Assembly: GCA_003132425.1 (NCBI GenBank)
Contig: PKXS01000097.1
Span: forward strand, 1-33,529
DNA: 33,529 nt
Source of the DNA: Gammaproteobacteria bacterium
GTDB lineage: Bacteria > Pseudomonadota > Gammaproteobacteria > Steroidobacterales > Steroidobacteraceae
Direction: 5' to 3'
Shown: positions 17,099-24,416 of the stretch, piece by piece
Numbering within the stretch: position 1 is the first letter of the stretch
How the letters are laid out: each line of letters begins with the position of its first letter
Notes under the pieces: model-generated
What the model saw: the letters and a program-made list of their open reading frames with translations, nothing else
What the model was told of the DNA's origin: nothing
Database searches by the model: none
Program-made: the position numbers and the translations under genes

Positions 17099-18310
17099 TT
17101 ACTTCGGCTGCCCGCCAACGCGGCAAAAGTAGGCCTTCAGATAGCGCGTCTCGGGAATCGCCGGGTGCACCGGATGGTCCGGCGCCTGGCCGCCGGTCTC
17201 GAGAATTTGCAGCCGTTTGCCCGCGGCGCGCGCCGCCTTGGCGATCGCATCCTGCAGGGCCTCGGCGCTGACATGATACGAACACGAACAAGAGACCAGA
17301 ATGCCGTCGTTTGCGAGAACCTGCATCGCCAATTGGTTCAAGCGCTTGTAGGCGGCCAGCGCCTTCGGCAAATCCTTCTTGCGCTTGGCAAACGCGGGCG
17401 GGTCGATCACCACGACATCGAATTGAGCGCCCTGCCGGCCCAAGGCTTCCAGCACCTCGAAGGCATCGCCCTTGCGGGTAGCCAGCTTGTGGCCGTTGCG
17501 TTCGCCGTTCTGGGCTGCCAGCTCGAGCGCTGAGCCTGAGCTGTCGACGCACAGCACTTCGGCCGCGCCGCTCCTCGCCGCGCGCACTCCCCAGGCGCCG
17601 ACGTAGCTGAATACGTCCAGCACGCGCGCGCCTTTGCCAACGTACTTAGGCAGAGCTCGCCGGTTGGCGGCTTGGTCGAAAAACCAACCGGTCTTTTGCC
17701 CCTCGGCCAGCGGCGCTGAATACTTCAGTCCGTCCTCAATGACCAGTCCCAGCTTATTGAGGCTGCCCTTGGCGGCCTCGACATAGCTGGGCAGGCCCTC
17801 CACTTCGCGTGCACCGCTGTCATTCTTGAAGAGCAGCGTCTCGCATCGCAAAACTTGCAATACGGCCTGTTGAATTTGCGCCTTCAGCAGCTCCATGCCG
17901 GCGGTCCCAATCTGCACGACGCAGGCAGTGCCGTAGCGGTCGATCACCAAACCCGGCAGGCTGTCGGATTCGCCGTAGACGACGCGATAGTAGGCCTCAG
18001 CGTACAAGCGCTCTCTCATGGCGAGCGCGGCCTGTATGCGCGCGGCAAACCACGCAACATCGGGCAGCGTCCACGTCTCGAGCATGCGCGCGCTGATCAG
18101 CGATTTCGGATTGACGTAGGCCAGCCCCAGTGCACGGTCGTTGTGCGCCAGCACGCGCACCAATGCGCCCGCTTTGAATTTAGGCAGCGGTGTTTGCCGG
18201 GTGTCGACTTCGTTGCTGAAGATCCACAGATGCCCCGCGTGCAGGCGGCGGTCTTCGTTGCGCTTCAGGCGCAGCGCGGGCAATTGCGCTGCATTGTCAG
18301 GGTCGGACAT
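17099..18310 (-). CDS. rlmI: RlmI-like class I SAM-dependent rRNA methyltransferase
   Basis: The 403-residue protein has an N-terminal PUA-type RNA-binding region (LRLKRNEDRRLHAGHLWIFSNEV), a central EEHGMK-like segment ending GQKTGWFFDQAANRRAL, and a Rossmann methyltransferase domain (VLDVFSYVGAWGVRAARSGA, VLCVDSSGSALE, VVVIDPPAFAKRKKDLP, CSCSYHVS). E. coli RlmI, which makes m5C1962 of 23S rRNA, is 396 residues with the same domain order, the KTGYYLDQ block and a similar C-terminus (ADHPV...YLKGFACRV). The exact target base cannot be read from sequence. The ATG at 18310 lacks a good Shine-Dalgarno. An ATG at 18340 is possible but falls inside the presumed TAGAAT -10 element. Confidence 0.82.
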   Translation of the reverse strand: MSDPDNAAQLPALRLKRNEDRRLHAGHLWIFSNEVDTRQTPLPKFKAGALVRVLAHNDRALGLAYVNPKSLISARMLETWTLPDVAWFAARIQAALAMRERLYAEAYYRVVYGESDSLPGLVIDRYGTACVVQIGTAGMELLKAQIQQAVLQVLRCETLLFKNDSGAREVEGLPSYVEAAKGSLNKLGLVIEDGLKYSAPLAEGQKTGWFFDQAANRRALPKYVGKGARVLDVFSYVGAWGVRAARSGAAEVLCVDSSGSALELAAQNGERNGHKLATRKGDAFEVLEALGRQGAQFDVVVIDPPAFAKRKKDLPKALAAYKRLNQLAMQVLANDGILVSCSCSYHVSAEALQDAIAKAARAAGKRLQILETGGQAPDHPVHPAIPETRYLKAYFCRVGGQPK

Positions 18311-18325
18311 CGGAGGTACTTCGGC

Positions 18326-18344
18326 TATAGTGGATCTCATTCTA
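18326..18344. promoter_or_regulatory. Divergent -10 elements between rlmI and the DUF255 gene
   Basis: TATAGT on + (18326-18331) and TAGAAT on - (18344-18339) face each other in the 53-bp gap. The predicted 5' leaders are about 26 nt for the + gene and about 22 nt for rlmI. The two start regions overlap, so the promoters may interfere. -35 matches are poor. Confidence 0.4.
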
Positions 18345-18363
18345 ACCGACGCGGACTCGCAAC

Positions 18364-20442
18364 ATGCAGCGCAATCGCCTTGCCGATGAGACGAGCCCGT
18401 ATCTATTGCAGCACGCGGATAATCCGGTCGATTGGTATCCCTGGGGCGAAGAGGCCCTCGCCGCGGCAAAGCGCGACAACAAGCCGATCCTCCTCTCGGT
18501 GGGCTATTCGGCCTGCCATTGGTGCCACGTCATGGCGCACGAATCCTTCGAGGATCCCGCCACCGCGGCATTGATGAACGAATCATTCGTCAACATCAAA
18601 GTGGATCGCGAAGAGCGCCCGGACTTGGACAAGATTTACCAAGCGGCGCAGCAGATGATCACGCATCGTTCCGGCGGTTGGCCGCTGACCCTGTTTCTGT
18701 CTGCGCAGGATCAACAACCCTTCTTCGGGGGCACTTATTTCCCTAGAGAGGCGCGATATGGAATGCCCGCATTCGGCGAGATCCTGCGGCGCGTTGCCGA
18801 GTACTACCATGGTCACGAAGAGGAGATTCGCCGGCACGGCGCGCAGCTCAAGCTCGCTTTCGCGAGGATGTTGCCGGACAGGCCGGAGCCGGACGTTGCG
18901 CTCGACAGCGCGCCGCTCCGGCAGGCGCGCATTGCGCTCGAGCAATCCTTCGACGCGCGTTTCGGCGGGTTCGGCCAAGCTCCCAAGTTTCCTCAATCCG
19001 GCAGCGTGGAACGCTGCCTGCGGCAGTGGCATCGCACCTCCGCCGGCACGACGCCGGACCTCAAGGCTTTGAACATGGCAAGCCTGACGCTGACGCGCAT
19101 GGCGGAGGGCGGCATCTACGACCAACTCGGGGGCGGATTCTCCCGCTATTCGGTGGATGATTCCTGGATGATTCCGCACTTCGAGAAAATGCTCTATGAC
19201 AATGCACAACTGCTGGCGGAGTATGCGCGAGCCGGCCTTGCGACCGGCGAGCCGCTGTTTGCACGAGTCGCCGGCGAAACCGCGGACTGGGTATTGCGCG
19301 ACATGCGCTCACCGGAGGGCGGTTTTTACTCGAGCCTCGATGCGGATTCCGCGGGTCATGAGGGCAAATTCTACGTCTGGACCCGGCCCGAGGTTCAGGC
19401 ACTGCTCACATCCGCCGAGTACGCCGCGTTTTCGCGACGCTTCGGATTGGACCGCGACGCCAACTTCGAGGGCGAATGGCACCTGCATACTTTCGAATCG
19501 ATAGACGCCGTTGCGGAATCGCTCGGTGAATCGCCGGCATCGATCAGTGCCTCGATCGATTCGGCGCGGGCAAAATTATTGGCGGCGCGCAACCAGCGCA
19601 TTTGGCCGGCGCGCGATGAGAAAATCCTGACCGCTTGGAACGCACTCATGATCAAGGCGCTGGCTATCGCGGCCCGTGTGCTGGATCGCCCCGACCTCGC
19701 CGACGCCGCCACGGCCGCGGTCGATTTTCTACGCAGCAAACTGTGGCGCGACGGCCGGTTGCTGGCCACCTACAAGGACGGGCGGGCGCACTTGACTGCC
19801 TATCTCGATGACTACGCTTTTCTCGCGGACGCGCTGCTCGAGTTGCTGCAAACCCGTTGGCGCGGCAGTGACCTTGAATTCGCGCAGGACTTGATCGGCG
19901 TCCTGTTGGGCAAATTCTCGGACCCGGATGCCGGCGGCTTTTTCTTCACGGCCTCCGATCATGAACAACTTATTCATCGCAGCAAGAGCTTCGGCGACGA
20001 TTCCATTCCGGCCGGTAACGGGGTCGCGGCTTCGGTTCTGTGCTGGTTGGGATACTTTCTCGGCGAGCTTCACTATTTGAATGCTGCCGAACGGACGCTC
20101 GGGACCGCGTGGCCGCTGCTTGCGCAATATCCGCAAGCTCACATGAGCTTGCTGAACGCGCTGGAGGATTTTCTCGCGCCGCCGCAAATCGTTATCATTC
20201 GCGGCCCTTTGCAAGACGCTGCGGCCTGGGCTCGGCGGCTCGGAAGTCAGTACGCGCCGACCCGCATGATATTCTCCATTCCGGACGATGCCTCCGGGCT
20301 GCCGGCGGCGCTTGCCGAAAAGCGCGTGGCGGCGGGGACCTTGGCTTATCTTTGCACCGGCATGACGTGTTCTGCGCCGATCACCGAATTGCGGGAGATC
20401 GCGCGCGAACTTGCATCGCCGGTCGCGTCGCGAACCGCGTAG
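18364..20442 (+). CDS. yyaL: DUF255 (YyaL/SSP411-type) thioredoxin-fold protein
   Basis: A 692-residue protein of the family named after Bacillus YyaL and mammalian SPATA20. The N-terminal thioredoxin-like domain opens with the hallmark [24 protein letters not shown] (split here as [17 protein letters not shown] and [12 protein letters not shown]) and a CHWC redox motif at 51-54, followed by [10 protein letters not shown] and [10 protein letters not shown]...FGGTYFP. The rest is a six-hairpin glycosidase-like toroid ([50 protein letters not shown]). The biochemical role is unknown. Because it combines a thioredoxin fold with a glycosidase-like fold, any substrate assignment would be a guess. 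It is transcribed alone, divergent from rlmI. Confidence 0.92.
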   Translation: MQRNRLADETSPYLLQHADNPVDWYPWGEEALAAAKRDNKPILLSVGYSACHWCHVMAHESFEDPATAALMNESFVNIKVDREERPDLDKIYQAAQQMITHRSGGWPLTLFLSAQDQQPFFGGTYFPREARYGMPAFGEILRRVAEYYHGHEEEIRRHGAQLKLAFARMLPDRPEPDVALDSAPLRQARIALEQSFDARFGGFGQAPKFPQSGSVERCLRQWHRTSAGTTPDLKALNMASLTLTRMAEGGIYDQLGGGFSRYSVDDSWMIPHFEKMLYDNAQLLAEYARAGLATGEPLFARVAGETADWVLRDMRSPEGGFYSSLDADSAGHEGKFYVWTRPEVQALLTSAEYAAFSRRFGLDRDANFEGEWHLHTFESIDAVAESLGESPASISASIDSARAKLLAARNQRIWPARDEKILTAWNALMIKALAIAARVLDRPDLADAATAAVDFLRSKLWRDGRLLATYKDGRAHLTAYLDDYAFLADALLELLQTRWRGSDLEFAQDLIGVLLGKFSDPDAGGFFFTASDHEQLIHRSKSFGDDSIPAGNGVAASVLCWLGYFLGELHYLNAAERTLGTAWPLLAQYPQAHMSLLNALEDFLAPPQIVIIRGPLQDAAAWARRLGSQYAPTRMIFSIPDDASGLPAALAEKRVAAGTLAYLCTGMTCSAPITELREIARELASPVASRTA

Positions 20443-20463
20443 ATAAGGAATCATTGAGTATGA

Positions 20464-20598
20464 AAGGATCCACCTTGGCATCGCGCGCGCAAAATCAGCC
20501 CCGGTAAATTCGAAGAGTTCGTGTACTACGATCACCCGAGCGGCTACGAACGCGTTCGCGCCGCGATGATTTGGCTGAAGGAGAATCAGCACCCTTAG
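20464..20598 (+). pseudogene. Decayed C-terminal fragment of an M48-type peptidase
   Basis: Right after the DUF255 gene, one frame reads about 44 codons without a start codon and ends at TAG 20596-20598. It contains ISPGKFEEFVYYDHPSGYER followed by VRAAMIWLKENQHP. The pattern E-E-F-x-x-Y-D-H-P-S-G-x-x-R-x-x-A-A-M-x-W is what I recall from the C-terminus of bacterial STE24-like M48 metallopeptidases. The zinc motif HExxH and the membrane segments are absent. An ATG at 20460 opens a 15-codon frame that ends in TAA at the point where this frame would continue, as if an internal deletion or frameshift joined two ends. The family call is from memory and moderate; the missing start is directly visible. 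Confidence 0.5.
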
Positions 20599-21065
20599 CC
20601 CGGAAACGCGCCGGAGGCGCCCAACTCGCGCGCTTCGATCTCGGCCGCTATCCGGCGCTTCAGCTCGCCGTGCGCTGCCTCGGAATACTCAGGCGCCAGA
20701 TCCCAGTCCAGTGCCCAGGGGTGGAGGCTTCGCGACGAGGACGGCTCGGTCGAATGGCGCGGGAACAAGTGCGCGTGCAGCGCAGGATCCACGTTGCCGA
20801 AAATCGCATAGTTGATGCGCGTCGCCCCGGTGCTTGCGAGCATGGCATCGCCGCTCGATGCCATATCGGACAAGAACTGCGCCTGCGCCGCCGGTTGCAA
20901 CGCATTCAAATGCGCAACCACCGGATCCGGGAGCAGCAGGCAATAGCCCGGAAACACCTGTCTTTCGCCCATGACCAACCAACCCGAGCGCAGCCTCGAG
21001 ACCACGGCGGGGTAGTCGCCCGCGCGGCAGCGCTCCAGCATGCGATGTATGGCGGTGGGCGGCAC
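20595..21065 (-). CDS. HIT-like protein with incomplete histidine triad
   Basis: A 156-residue protein resembling the diadenosine tetraphosphate hydrolase-like branch of the HIT superfamily: GWLVMGERQVFPGYCLLLPDPVVAHLNAL, then ATRINYAIFGNVDPALHAHLFPR. The triad motif HxHxH reads His97-Ala-His99-Leu-Phe101, so the third histidine is replaced. The position is Gln in the GalT-like branch. Nucleotide hydrolase or transferase activity is therefore uncertain. The start is GTG at 21065, with a poorly spaced GGAG. An ATG at 21041 (Met9) is an alternative. It follows the cytochrome c gene by 6 bp on the same strand. Its stop overlaps the end of the M48 remnant. Confidence 0.75.
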   Translation of the reverse strand: MPPTAIHRMLERCRAGDYPAVVSRLRSGWLVMGERQVFPGYCLLLPDPVVAHLNALQPAAQAQFLSDMASSGDAMLASTGATRINYAIFGNVDPALHAHLFPRHSTEPSSSRSLHPWALDWDLAPEYSEAAHGELKRRIAAEIEARELGASGAFPG

Positions 21066-21071
21066 GCTCCG

Positions 21072-21488
21072 CTAATTCCCCAGGGCCCTGGCGACGGTCG
21101 CTGAGTCGACAGGCGACGCCGAATTGCCGAAATTTGAGCGCACATAGGTGAGCAATGCGGCGGCGTCCTCAGCCTTCATCCAGCCGAACGATAACATCAT
21201 CGTGCCGTATCGCCCGGCGGCCATGGAGGCGGGTCTTTGCCCCCTGACCACCCACAGCGCCAGCGCCGCCGGATCGCCGCGCACCACCGGGGACCCGGCC
21301 AAGCTTGGATAGACGCCGGGTATGCCCTGCCCGTTTTGCTGGTGGCACGGCACGCAGTTGGCGGTGTAAATCCGTTCACCCGCATCCGCAGCCGGCGGCG
21401 CGGCCGGCGCAGCGCCGGGAGTTGGCCCCGAGCAGGCGGCTAAGCTCTCGATGAATGCGATCAGAAATAGTGCGCTGCGCGTTTGCAT
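21072..21488 (-). CDS. Lipoprotein c-type cytochrome (monohaem)
   Basis: A 138-residue protein starting at the ATG at 21488. It has a lipoprotein signal (ALFLIAFIESLAAC, lipobox LAAC with Cys19), a flexible Ala/Pro-rich linker (20-35), and one haem-binding motif CVPCH at 45-49 in IYTANCVPCHQQNGQGIPGVYPSLAGS. Met97, Met98 or Met104 (GTMMLSFGWM) probably provide the axial ligand. It should be a membrane-tethered periplasmic electron carrier. The partner oxidase or dehydrogenase is not nearby. AGGA 8 nt upstream can serve as ribosome site, although the same bases form a TAGGAT -10-like hexamer. The frame runs open far upstream through the divergent gene, which I discount. Confidence 0.88.
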   Translation of the reverse strand: MQTRSALFLIAFIESLAACSGPTPGAAPAAPPAADAGERIYTANCVPCHQQNGQGIPGVYPSLAGSPVVRGDPAALALWVVRGQRPASMAAGRYGTMMLSFGWMKAEDAAALLTYVRSNFGNSASPVDSATVARALGN

Positions 21489-21500
21489 AGGGTAAATCCT

Positions 21501-21521
21501 AGCAGACTGGCGCAGTCTGCT
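21501..21521. promoter_or_regulatory. Perfect 8-bp inverted repeat, candidate operator
   Basis: Arms AGCAGACT (21501-21508) and AGTCTGCT (21514-21521) with a 5-nt spacer GGCGC, in the 48-bp gap between the divergent cytochrome and alkX genes. It ends 3 bp before the TATCAT -10 of alkX, so it covers the spacer and -35 region of that promoter. It also touches the TAGGAT hexamer of the cytochrome gene. That placement fits a dimeric repressor controlling both genes. No regulator gene is adjacent. Confidence 0.5.
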
Positions 21522-21524
21522 TGT

Positions 21525-21530
21525 TATCAT
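21525..21530 (+). promoter_or_regulatory. Candidate -10 element for a leaderless alkX transcript
   Basis: TATCAT, then CGCGCC, then the ATG at 21537: the same 6-nt spacing seen at lipA, nbaC and tsaC. There is no Shine-Dalgarno sequence between them. The -35 region is occupied by the inverted repeat and has no clear consensus. Confidence 0.5.
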
Positions 21531-21536
21531 CGCGCC

Positions 21537-22628
21537 ATGCCGATCACGCTGGACCATCTGCGCCGCTACGCCGTCGCGCGCTCGCTGTTCAAGCCGACGA
21601 CTCTCGGGCGTGCGATCGGCAAGCTCGGCTTCGTGCAAGCCGATCCGATCCGTGCTCCGGCCCGCGCCCAAGACCTCACGCTGCGCCACCGCGTTGCGGG
21701 CTATTGTGCCGGCGACCTCGAGCGCCGCTATCCGACATTGCCGCTCGAGGAGGACTATTTCGTCAACTACGGATTTCTGCCGCGTGCGCACCACGGATTG
21801 ATGCATCCGCGCCCGCCGGCCGCGGCGTGGAACCCGCTGCGCCGCGCGCAGGCCAAGGCTGTCCTGGCCTTTATCCGCGAGTGCGGCGCCGCGCATCCGC
21901 GCGAGGTGGACGCGCATTTCGCTCACGGCAAGGTGACCAACTGGTTCGGCGGTTCGTCGAACGCAAGCACGCAGCTGCTCGATGAAATGCACTATCGCGG
22001 TCTATTGCGAGTCGCGCGCCGGGAGGGGGGCACGCGAGTCTTTGCCGCGCGCGACACGGCGGCGGCGGCCCAGGCCGGCACGGCCGGTTCGCGGATGGAC
22101 AGGCTAGTGGACTTGGTGGTGCGCAAGTACGCGCCGTTGCCGGCAGCCAGTCTCGGTCAACTCGTGAGCCACTTGCGCGGCGGCGCGCCGCAATGGGCCT
22201 CGCAGCGCGCGGCGGCGCTCACGCGCGCCAAGCAACGCGTGGCCCATGCACGGGTGGACGGCGTCGACTGGTACTGGCCCGCGGAGGAATCGCCGGCCTC
22301 CAAGCGCTGGCGGCCCGACGACTGCGTGCGCCTGCTCACACCCTTCGATCCCATTGCGTGGGATCGCCGCCGCTTCGAGGTCTTTTGGGGTTGGGCCTAT
22401 CGCTTCGAAGCGTACACACCCGCACCGAAGCGCAAACTCGGCTACTACGCGCTGCCCTTGTTATGGCACGATCGCGTGATTGGCTGGGGCAACGTGGCGG
22501 TGGCCGAAGGAACACTGCAGTGCTCCTTCGGATACAGCGGCGGCAGCGCGCCGTACGATGCGGCGTTTCGCGCCGGCCTCGACGCCGAACTCGCGCGAAT
22601 GCGTTTATTTCTGGGTCTGGCGGGTTGA
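21537..22628 (+). CDS. ycaQ: AlkX/YcaQ-type DNA glycosylase (winged-helix HTH_42 family)
   Basis: A 363-residue member of the HTH_42 (AlkZ/YcaQ) family, winged-helix proteins that remove bulky or crosslinked alkylated bases. The catalytic motif of the YcaQ/AlkX branch is QxD, and here Gln34-Ala-Asp36 occurs in LGFVQADPIRAPARAQDLTLRHRV; the AlkZ branch has QxQ. Other family blocks: EEDYFVNYGFLPR, VTNWFGGSSNASTQLLDEMHYRGLLRVARREGGTRVF, LLTPFDPIAWDRRRFEVFWGWAYRFEAYTPAPKRKLGYYALPLLW. E. coli YcaQ repairs interstrand crosslinks; activity on the same substrates is inferred. It starts at the ATG at 21537, 6 nt after TATCAT, and ends 19 bp from a convergent gene. Confidence 0.88.
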   Translation: MPITLDHLRRYAVARSLFKPTTLGRAIGKLGFVQADPIRAPARAQDLTLRHRVAGYCAGDLERRYPTLPLEEDYFVNYGFLPRAHHGLMHPRPPAAAWNPLRRAQAKAVLAFIRECGAAHPREVDAHFAHGKVTNWFGGSSNASTQLLDEMHYRGLLRVARREGGTRVFAARDTAAAAQAGTAGSRMDRLVDLVVRKYAPLPAASLGQLVSHLRGGAPQWASQRAAALTRAKQRVAHARVDGVDWYWPAEESPASKRWRPDDCVRLLTPFDPIAWDRRRFEVFWGWAYRFEAYTPAPKRKLGYYALPLLWHDRVIGWGNVAVAEGTLQCSFGYSGGSAPYDAAFRAGLDAELARMRLFLGLAG

Positions 22629-22647
22629 TTCGGTGCCGGCCGGCGCG

Positions 22648-23205
22648 TCAACCGCGCCAGGTGCGAAAGGCGCCGGTATCCAAATGCACGAAATCGGAGC
22701 TGCGGTAATATCCGACCCCGCCTCGGCTCAAAGCCTCCGCGTGAGCCGCAAGATTGGCGCAATCAATACCGGCCACGCGCACATCGATGGCGCGCCCTTC
22801 CATGTGCAGGCTGCGGCGCGCGACGCCGCTGCCGCGCTCGCGCAGCATCTCATTGGTCCGGGGCGATCGGTAGCCGGAGATCACGCTGTATACGGGGTCG
22901 ACGCCGATTGCCGAGGCCACATCGAACAAATAATCCATCAGGGGCGGATCGATGGCGTGGCGTTCTGCGGTGCGAAAATCGCGCAGCAACTCCTCGATGG
23001 CCGCGAGCGCCTCCGGAACATAGGCGCCGTCGCGAAAGAATTCGACATCCAGTCTTTCCGCGGTGTGCAGATTCATGAGTGCAATTCGTTTCACGCCGGC
23101 CGCTGCGCTCTGTTGGGCGCTGGCGAATCGCGACGGGCTGGCGGCAGCCGCAGCGCAGGCAAGAAAGCCGCCCACCTGCAGCACCCGGCGCCGGTTGGTG
23201 CTCAT
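22648..23205 (-). CDS. mepK: DUF882/YcbK-type murein peptidase with Tat signal
   Basis: A 185-residue member of the M15-like DUF882 family. The N-terminus MSTNRRRVLQVGGFLACAAAAA is a twin-arginine signal (NRRRVLQ), with cleavage near residue 30. The zinc-binding pattern SxHxxGxAxD is present as SLHMEGRAID (His134, Asp141), and the second His is in DFVHLDTG (His174). SGYRSPRTNEMLR is also typical. E. coli MepK (YcbK) cleaves LD-crosslinks in peptidoglycan; the same role here is inferred. The ATG at 23205 overlaps the stop of the upstream decarboxylase (ATGA) and is preceded by GAGG. Coupling to a decarboxylase gene is unexpected for a cell-wall enzyme. Confidence 0.9.
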   Translation of the reverse strand: MSTNRRRVLQVGGFLACAAAAASPSRFASAQQSAAAGVKRIALMNLHTAERLDVEFFRDGAYVPEALAAIEELLRDFRTAERHAIDPPLMDYLFDVASAIGVDPVYSVISGYRSPRTNEMLRERGSGVARRSLHMEGRAIDVRVAGIDCANLAAHAEALSRGGVGYYRSSDFVHLDTGAFRTWRG

Positions 23206-24407
23206 CGTCCGTCCTCGGGAAGAAGCCGGCCGCGATCGAGCGTCAAAACCGTGGCTCGCGGGAAGAAATTAAAATCCGTTGCCGTAGCCCAGGTGTAGGC
23301 GCCCATCGACCGGCCGAGAATCAAATCGCCCACTTCGAGCTTCGGCAGTTCCAAGTTCTCGTTGATGACATCGAAGCCATCGCAGGTGGGACCTGCCAGC
23401 ACCGACGGGTGCGTGCTGCCGGAGGGCACCAGCGCTTCGACCGGGTAGTTCATGTGGTCGAACACTTGGCCGCTGTAGCTGCCGTACAGGCCGTCATCCA
23501 AGTAGTACCACCAGCGCCCATTGCGCAGCGCCCGGCCCATCACTGCCGCCACGGCCATGGCCGCGGGGGCGGCAATATAGCGCCCTGGCTCAGCGATGAT
23601 GCGCACCTCCGGTGCAAGGGTCTTCAATGCCTCGCGAATCGGCGCGCAGAACTCCTCTATGGGGGTCGAACGCTGCAAATAGTCGACCGGGAATCCACCG
23701 CCGATATCCAGCGTGACAAGATTCTGGCCGCCCTGCCCGGCCTCTTGCATCAATTCCCAGCACACGCCGATCGCTTCGACGAACATGCTCGATCCGGCCG
23801 CTTGCGAGCCGACGTGAAACGACAGCCCTTCGATCTTGATGCGCAGCTGCGCCGCGAGCGCGAGCAAGCCGCCGACGGCCTGAATTTCGCAGCCGAATTT
23901 ACGCGACAAATCGCAGACGGCGTCCGGGCTGTGGAACGCCACCCGGATCAACAGGGATACCTGACGCCGAAATTTCACGAACTTGCGCAATTCGTCGGGG
24001 TTATCGATGACGAACGTTCTGACGCCGTAGGCCAGCGCGGTACGGATGTCGCTGTCGCGCTTAATCGGGTGCGTGTGGATGCATCGTTCCGGCGCCACCC
24101 CCATGCGCCTGACAAGATCGACCTCTCCATTGGTCGCCAGATCGAAGTACGCGCCCGCATCGCGCAGCGTCGCGATCACCGGCGCCTGCGGCAGCGGCTT
24201 GAGCGCGTAGTGCAGATCGACGCCCGGCAACGCCGCCGCGAGCCGGTGGTACTGCTGGCGCAGGCGCTGCGCATCGACGATGAACAGGGGCGATCCGTAG
24301 CGCGCCACCAGGTGCTGAATCGACTCGCGGGCGAACGGATCCTGCGTAGGATCCAGCTCCGGCGTTTCGACGGCGGATGCACTGGGAATTCCGGATACCT
24401 TGGCCAA
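23202..24407 (-). CDS. Ornithine/lysine-type PLP decarboxylase (fold type III)
   Basis: A 401-residue decarboxylase of the eukaryotic ODC-like group. PLP-lysine Lys70 lies in HYALKPLPQ; other blocks are GAYFDLATNGEVDL, SFHVGSQ, LDIGGGFPVDY, AEPGRYIAAPAA, LDDGLYGSYSG, and the active-site cysteine Cys342 in GPTCDGFDVI. Such enzymes make putrescine from ornithine or cadaverine from lysine. The GPTCDGFD variant (classical ODC has CDALD/CDGLD) does not settle which. The start codon is TTG at 24407, supported by AGGAG 6 nt upstream. It begins 9 bp after the tsaC stop and overlaps the DUF882 gene by 4 bp, so the three form one operon. Confidence 0.9.
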   Translation of the reverse strand: MAKVSGIPSASAVETPELDPTQDPFARESIQHLVARYGSPLFIVDAQRLRQQYHRLAAALPGVDLHYALKPLPQAPVIATLRDAGAYFDLATNGEVDLVRRMGVAPERCIHTHPIKRDSDIRTALAYGVRTFVIDNPDELRKFVKFRRQVSLLIRVAFHSPDAVCDLSRKFGCEIQAVGGLLALAAQLRIKIEGLSFHVGSQAAGSSMFVEAIGVCWELMQEAGQGGQNLVTLDIGGGFPVDYLQRSTPIEEFCAPIREALKTLAPEVRIIAEPGRYIAAPAAMAVAAVMGRALRNGRWWYYLDDGLYGSYSGQVFDHMNYPVEALVPSGSTHPSVLAGPTCDGFDVINENLELPKLEVGDLILGRSMGAYTWATATDFNFFPRATVLTLDRGRLLPEDGR

Positions 24408-24416
24408 ATCCTTCTC

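Noticed and set aside
20460-20507. A 15-codon frame from the ATG at 20460 as a small gene
   Set aside because: It has no good ribosome site and sits on the peptidase remnant. It is more simply explained as part of the decayed gene.
21489-21992. Upstream extension of the cytochrome c frame
   Set aside because: It runs antisense through the glycosylase gene. The lipoprotein signal at 21488 marks a proper start.
22635-22644. Palindrome GCCGGCCGGC between alkX and the DUF882 gene as a bidirectional terminator
   Set aside because: It is short, has no loop and no flanking T-runs. Self-complementary GC words are common at this base composition.
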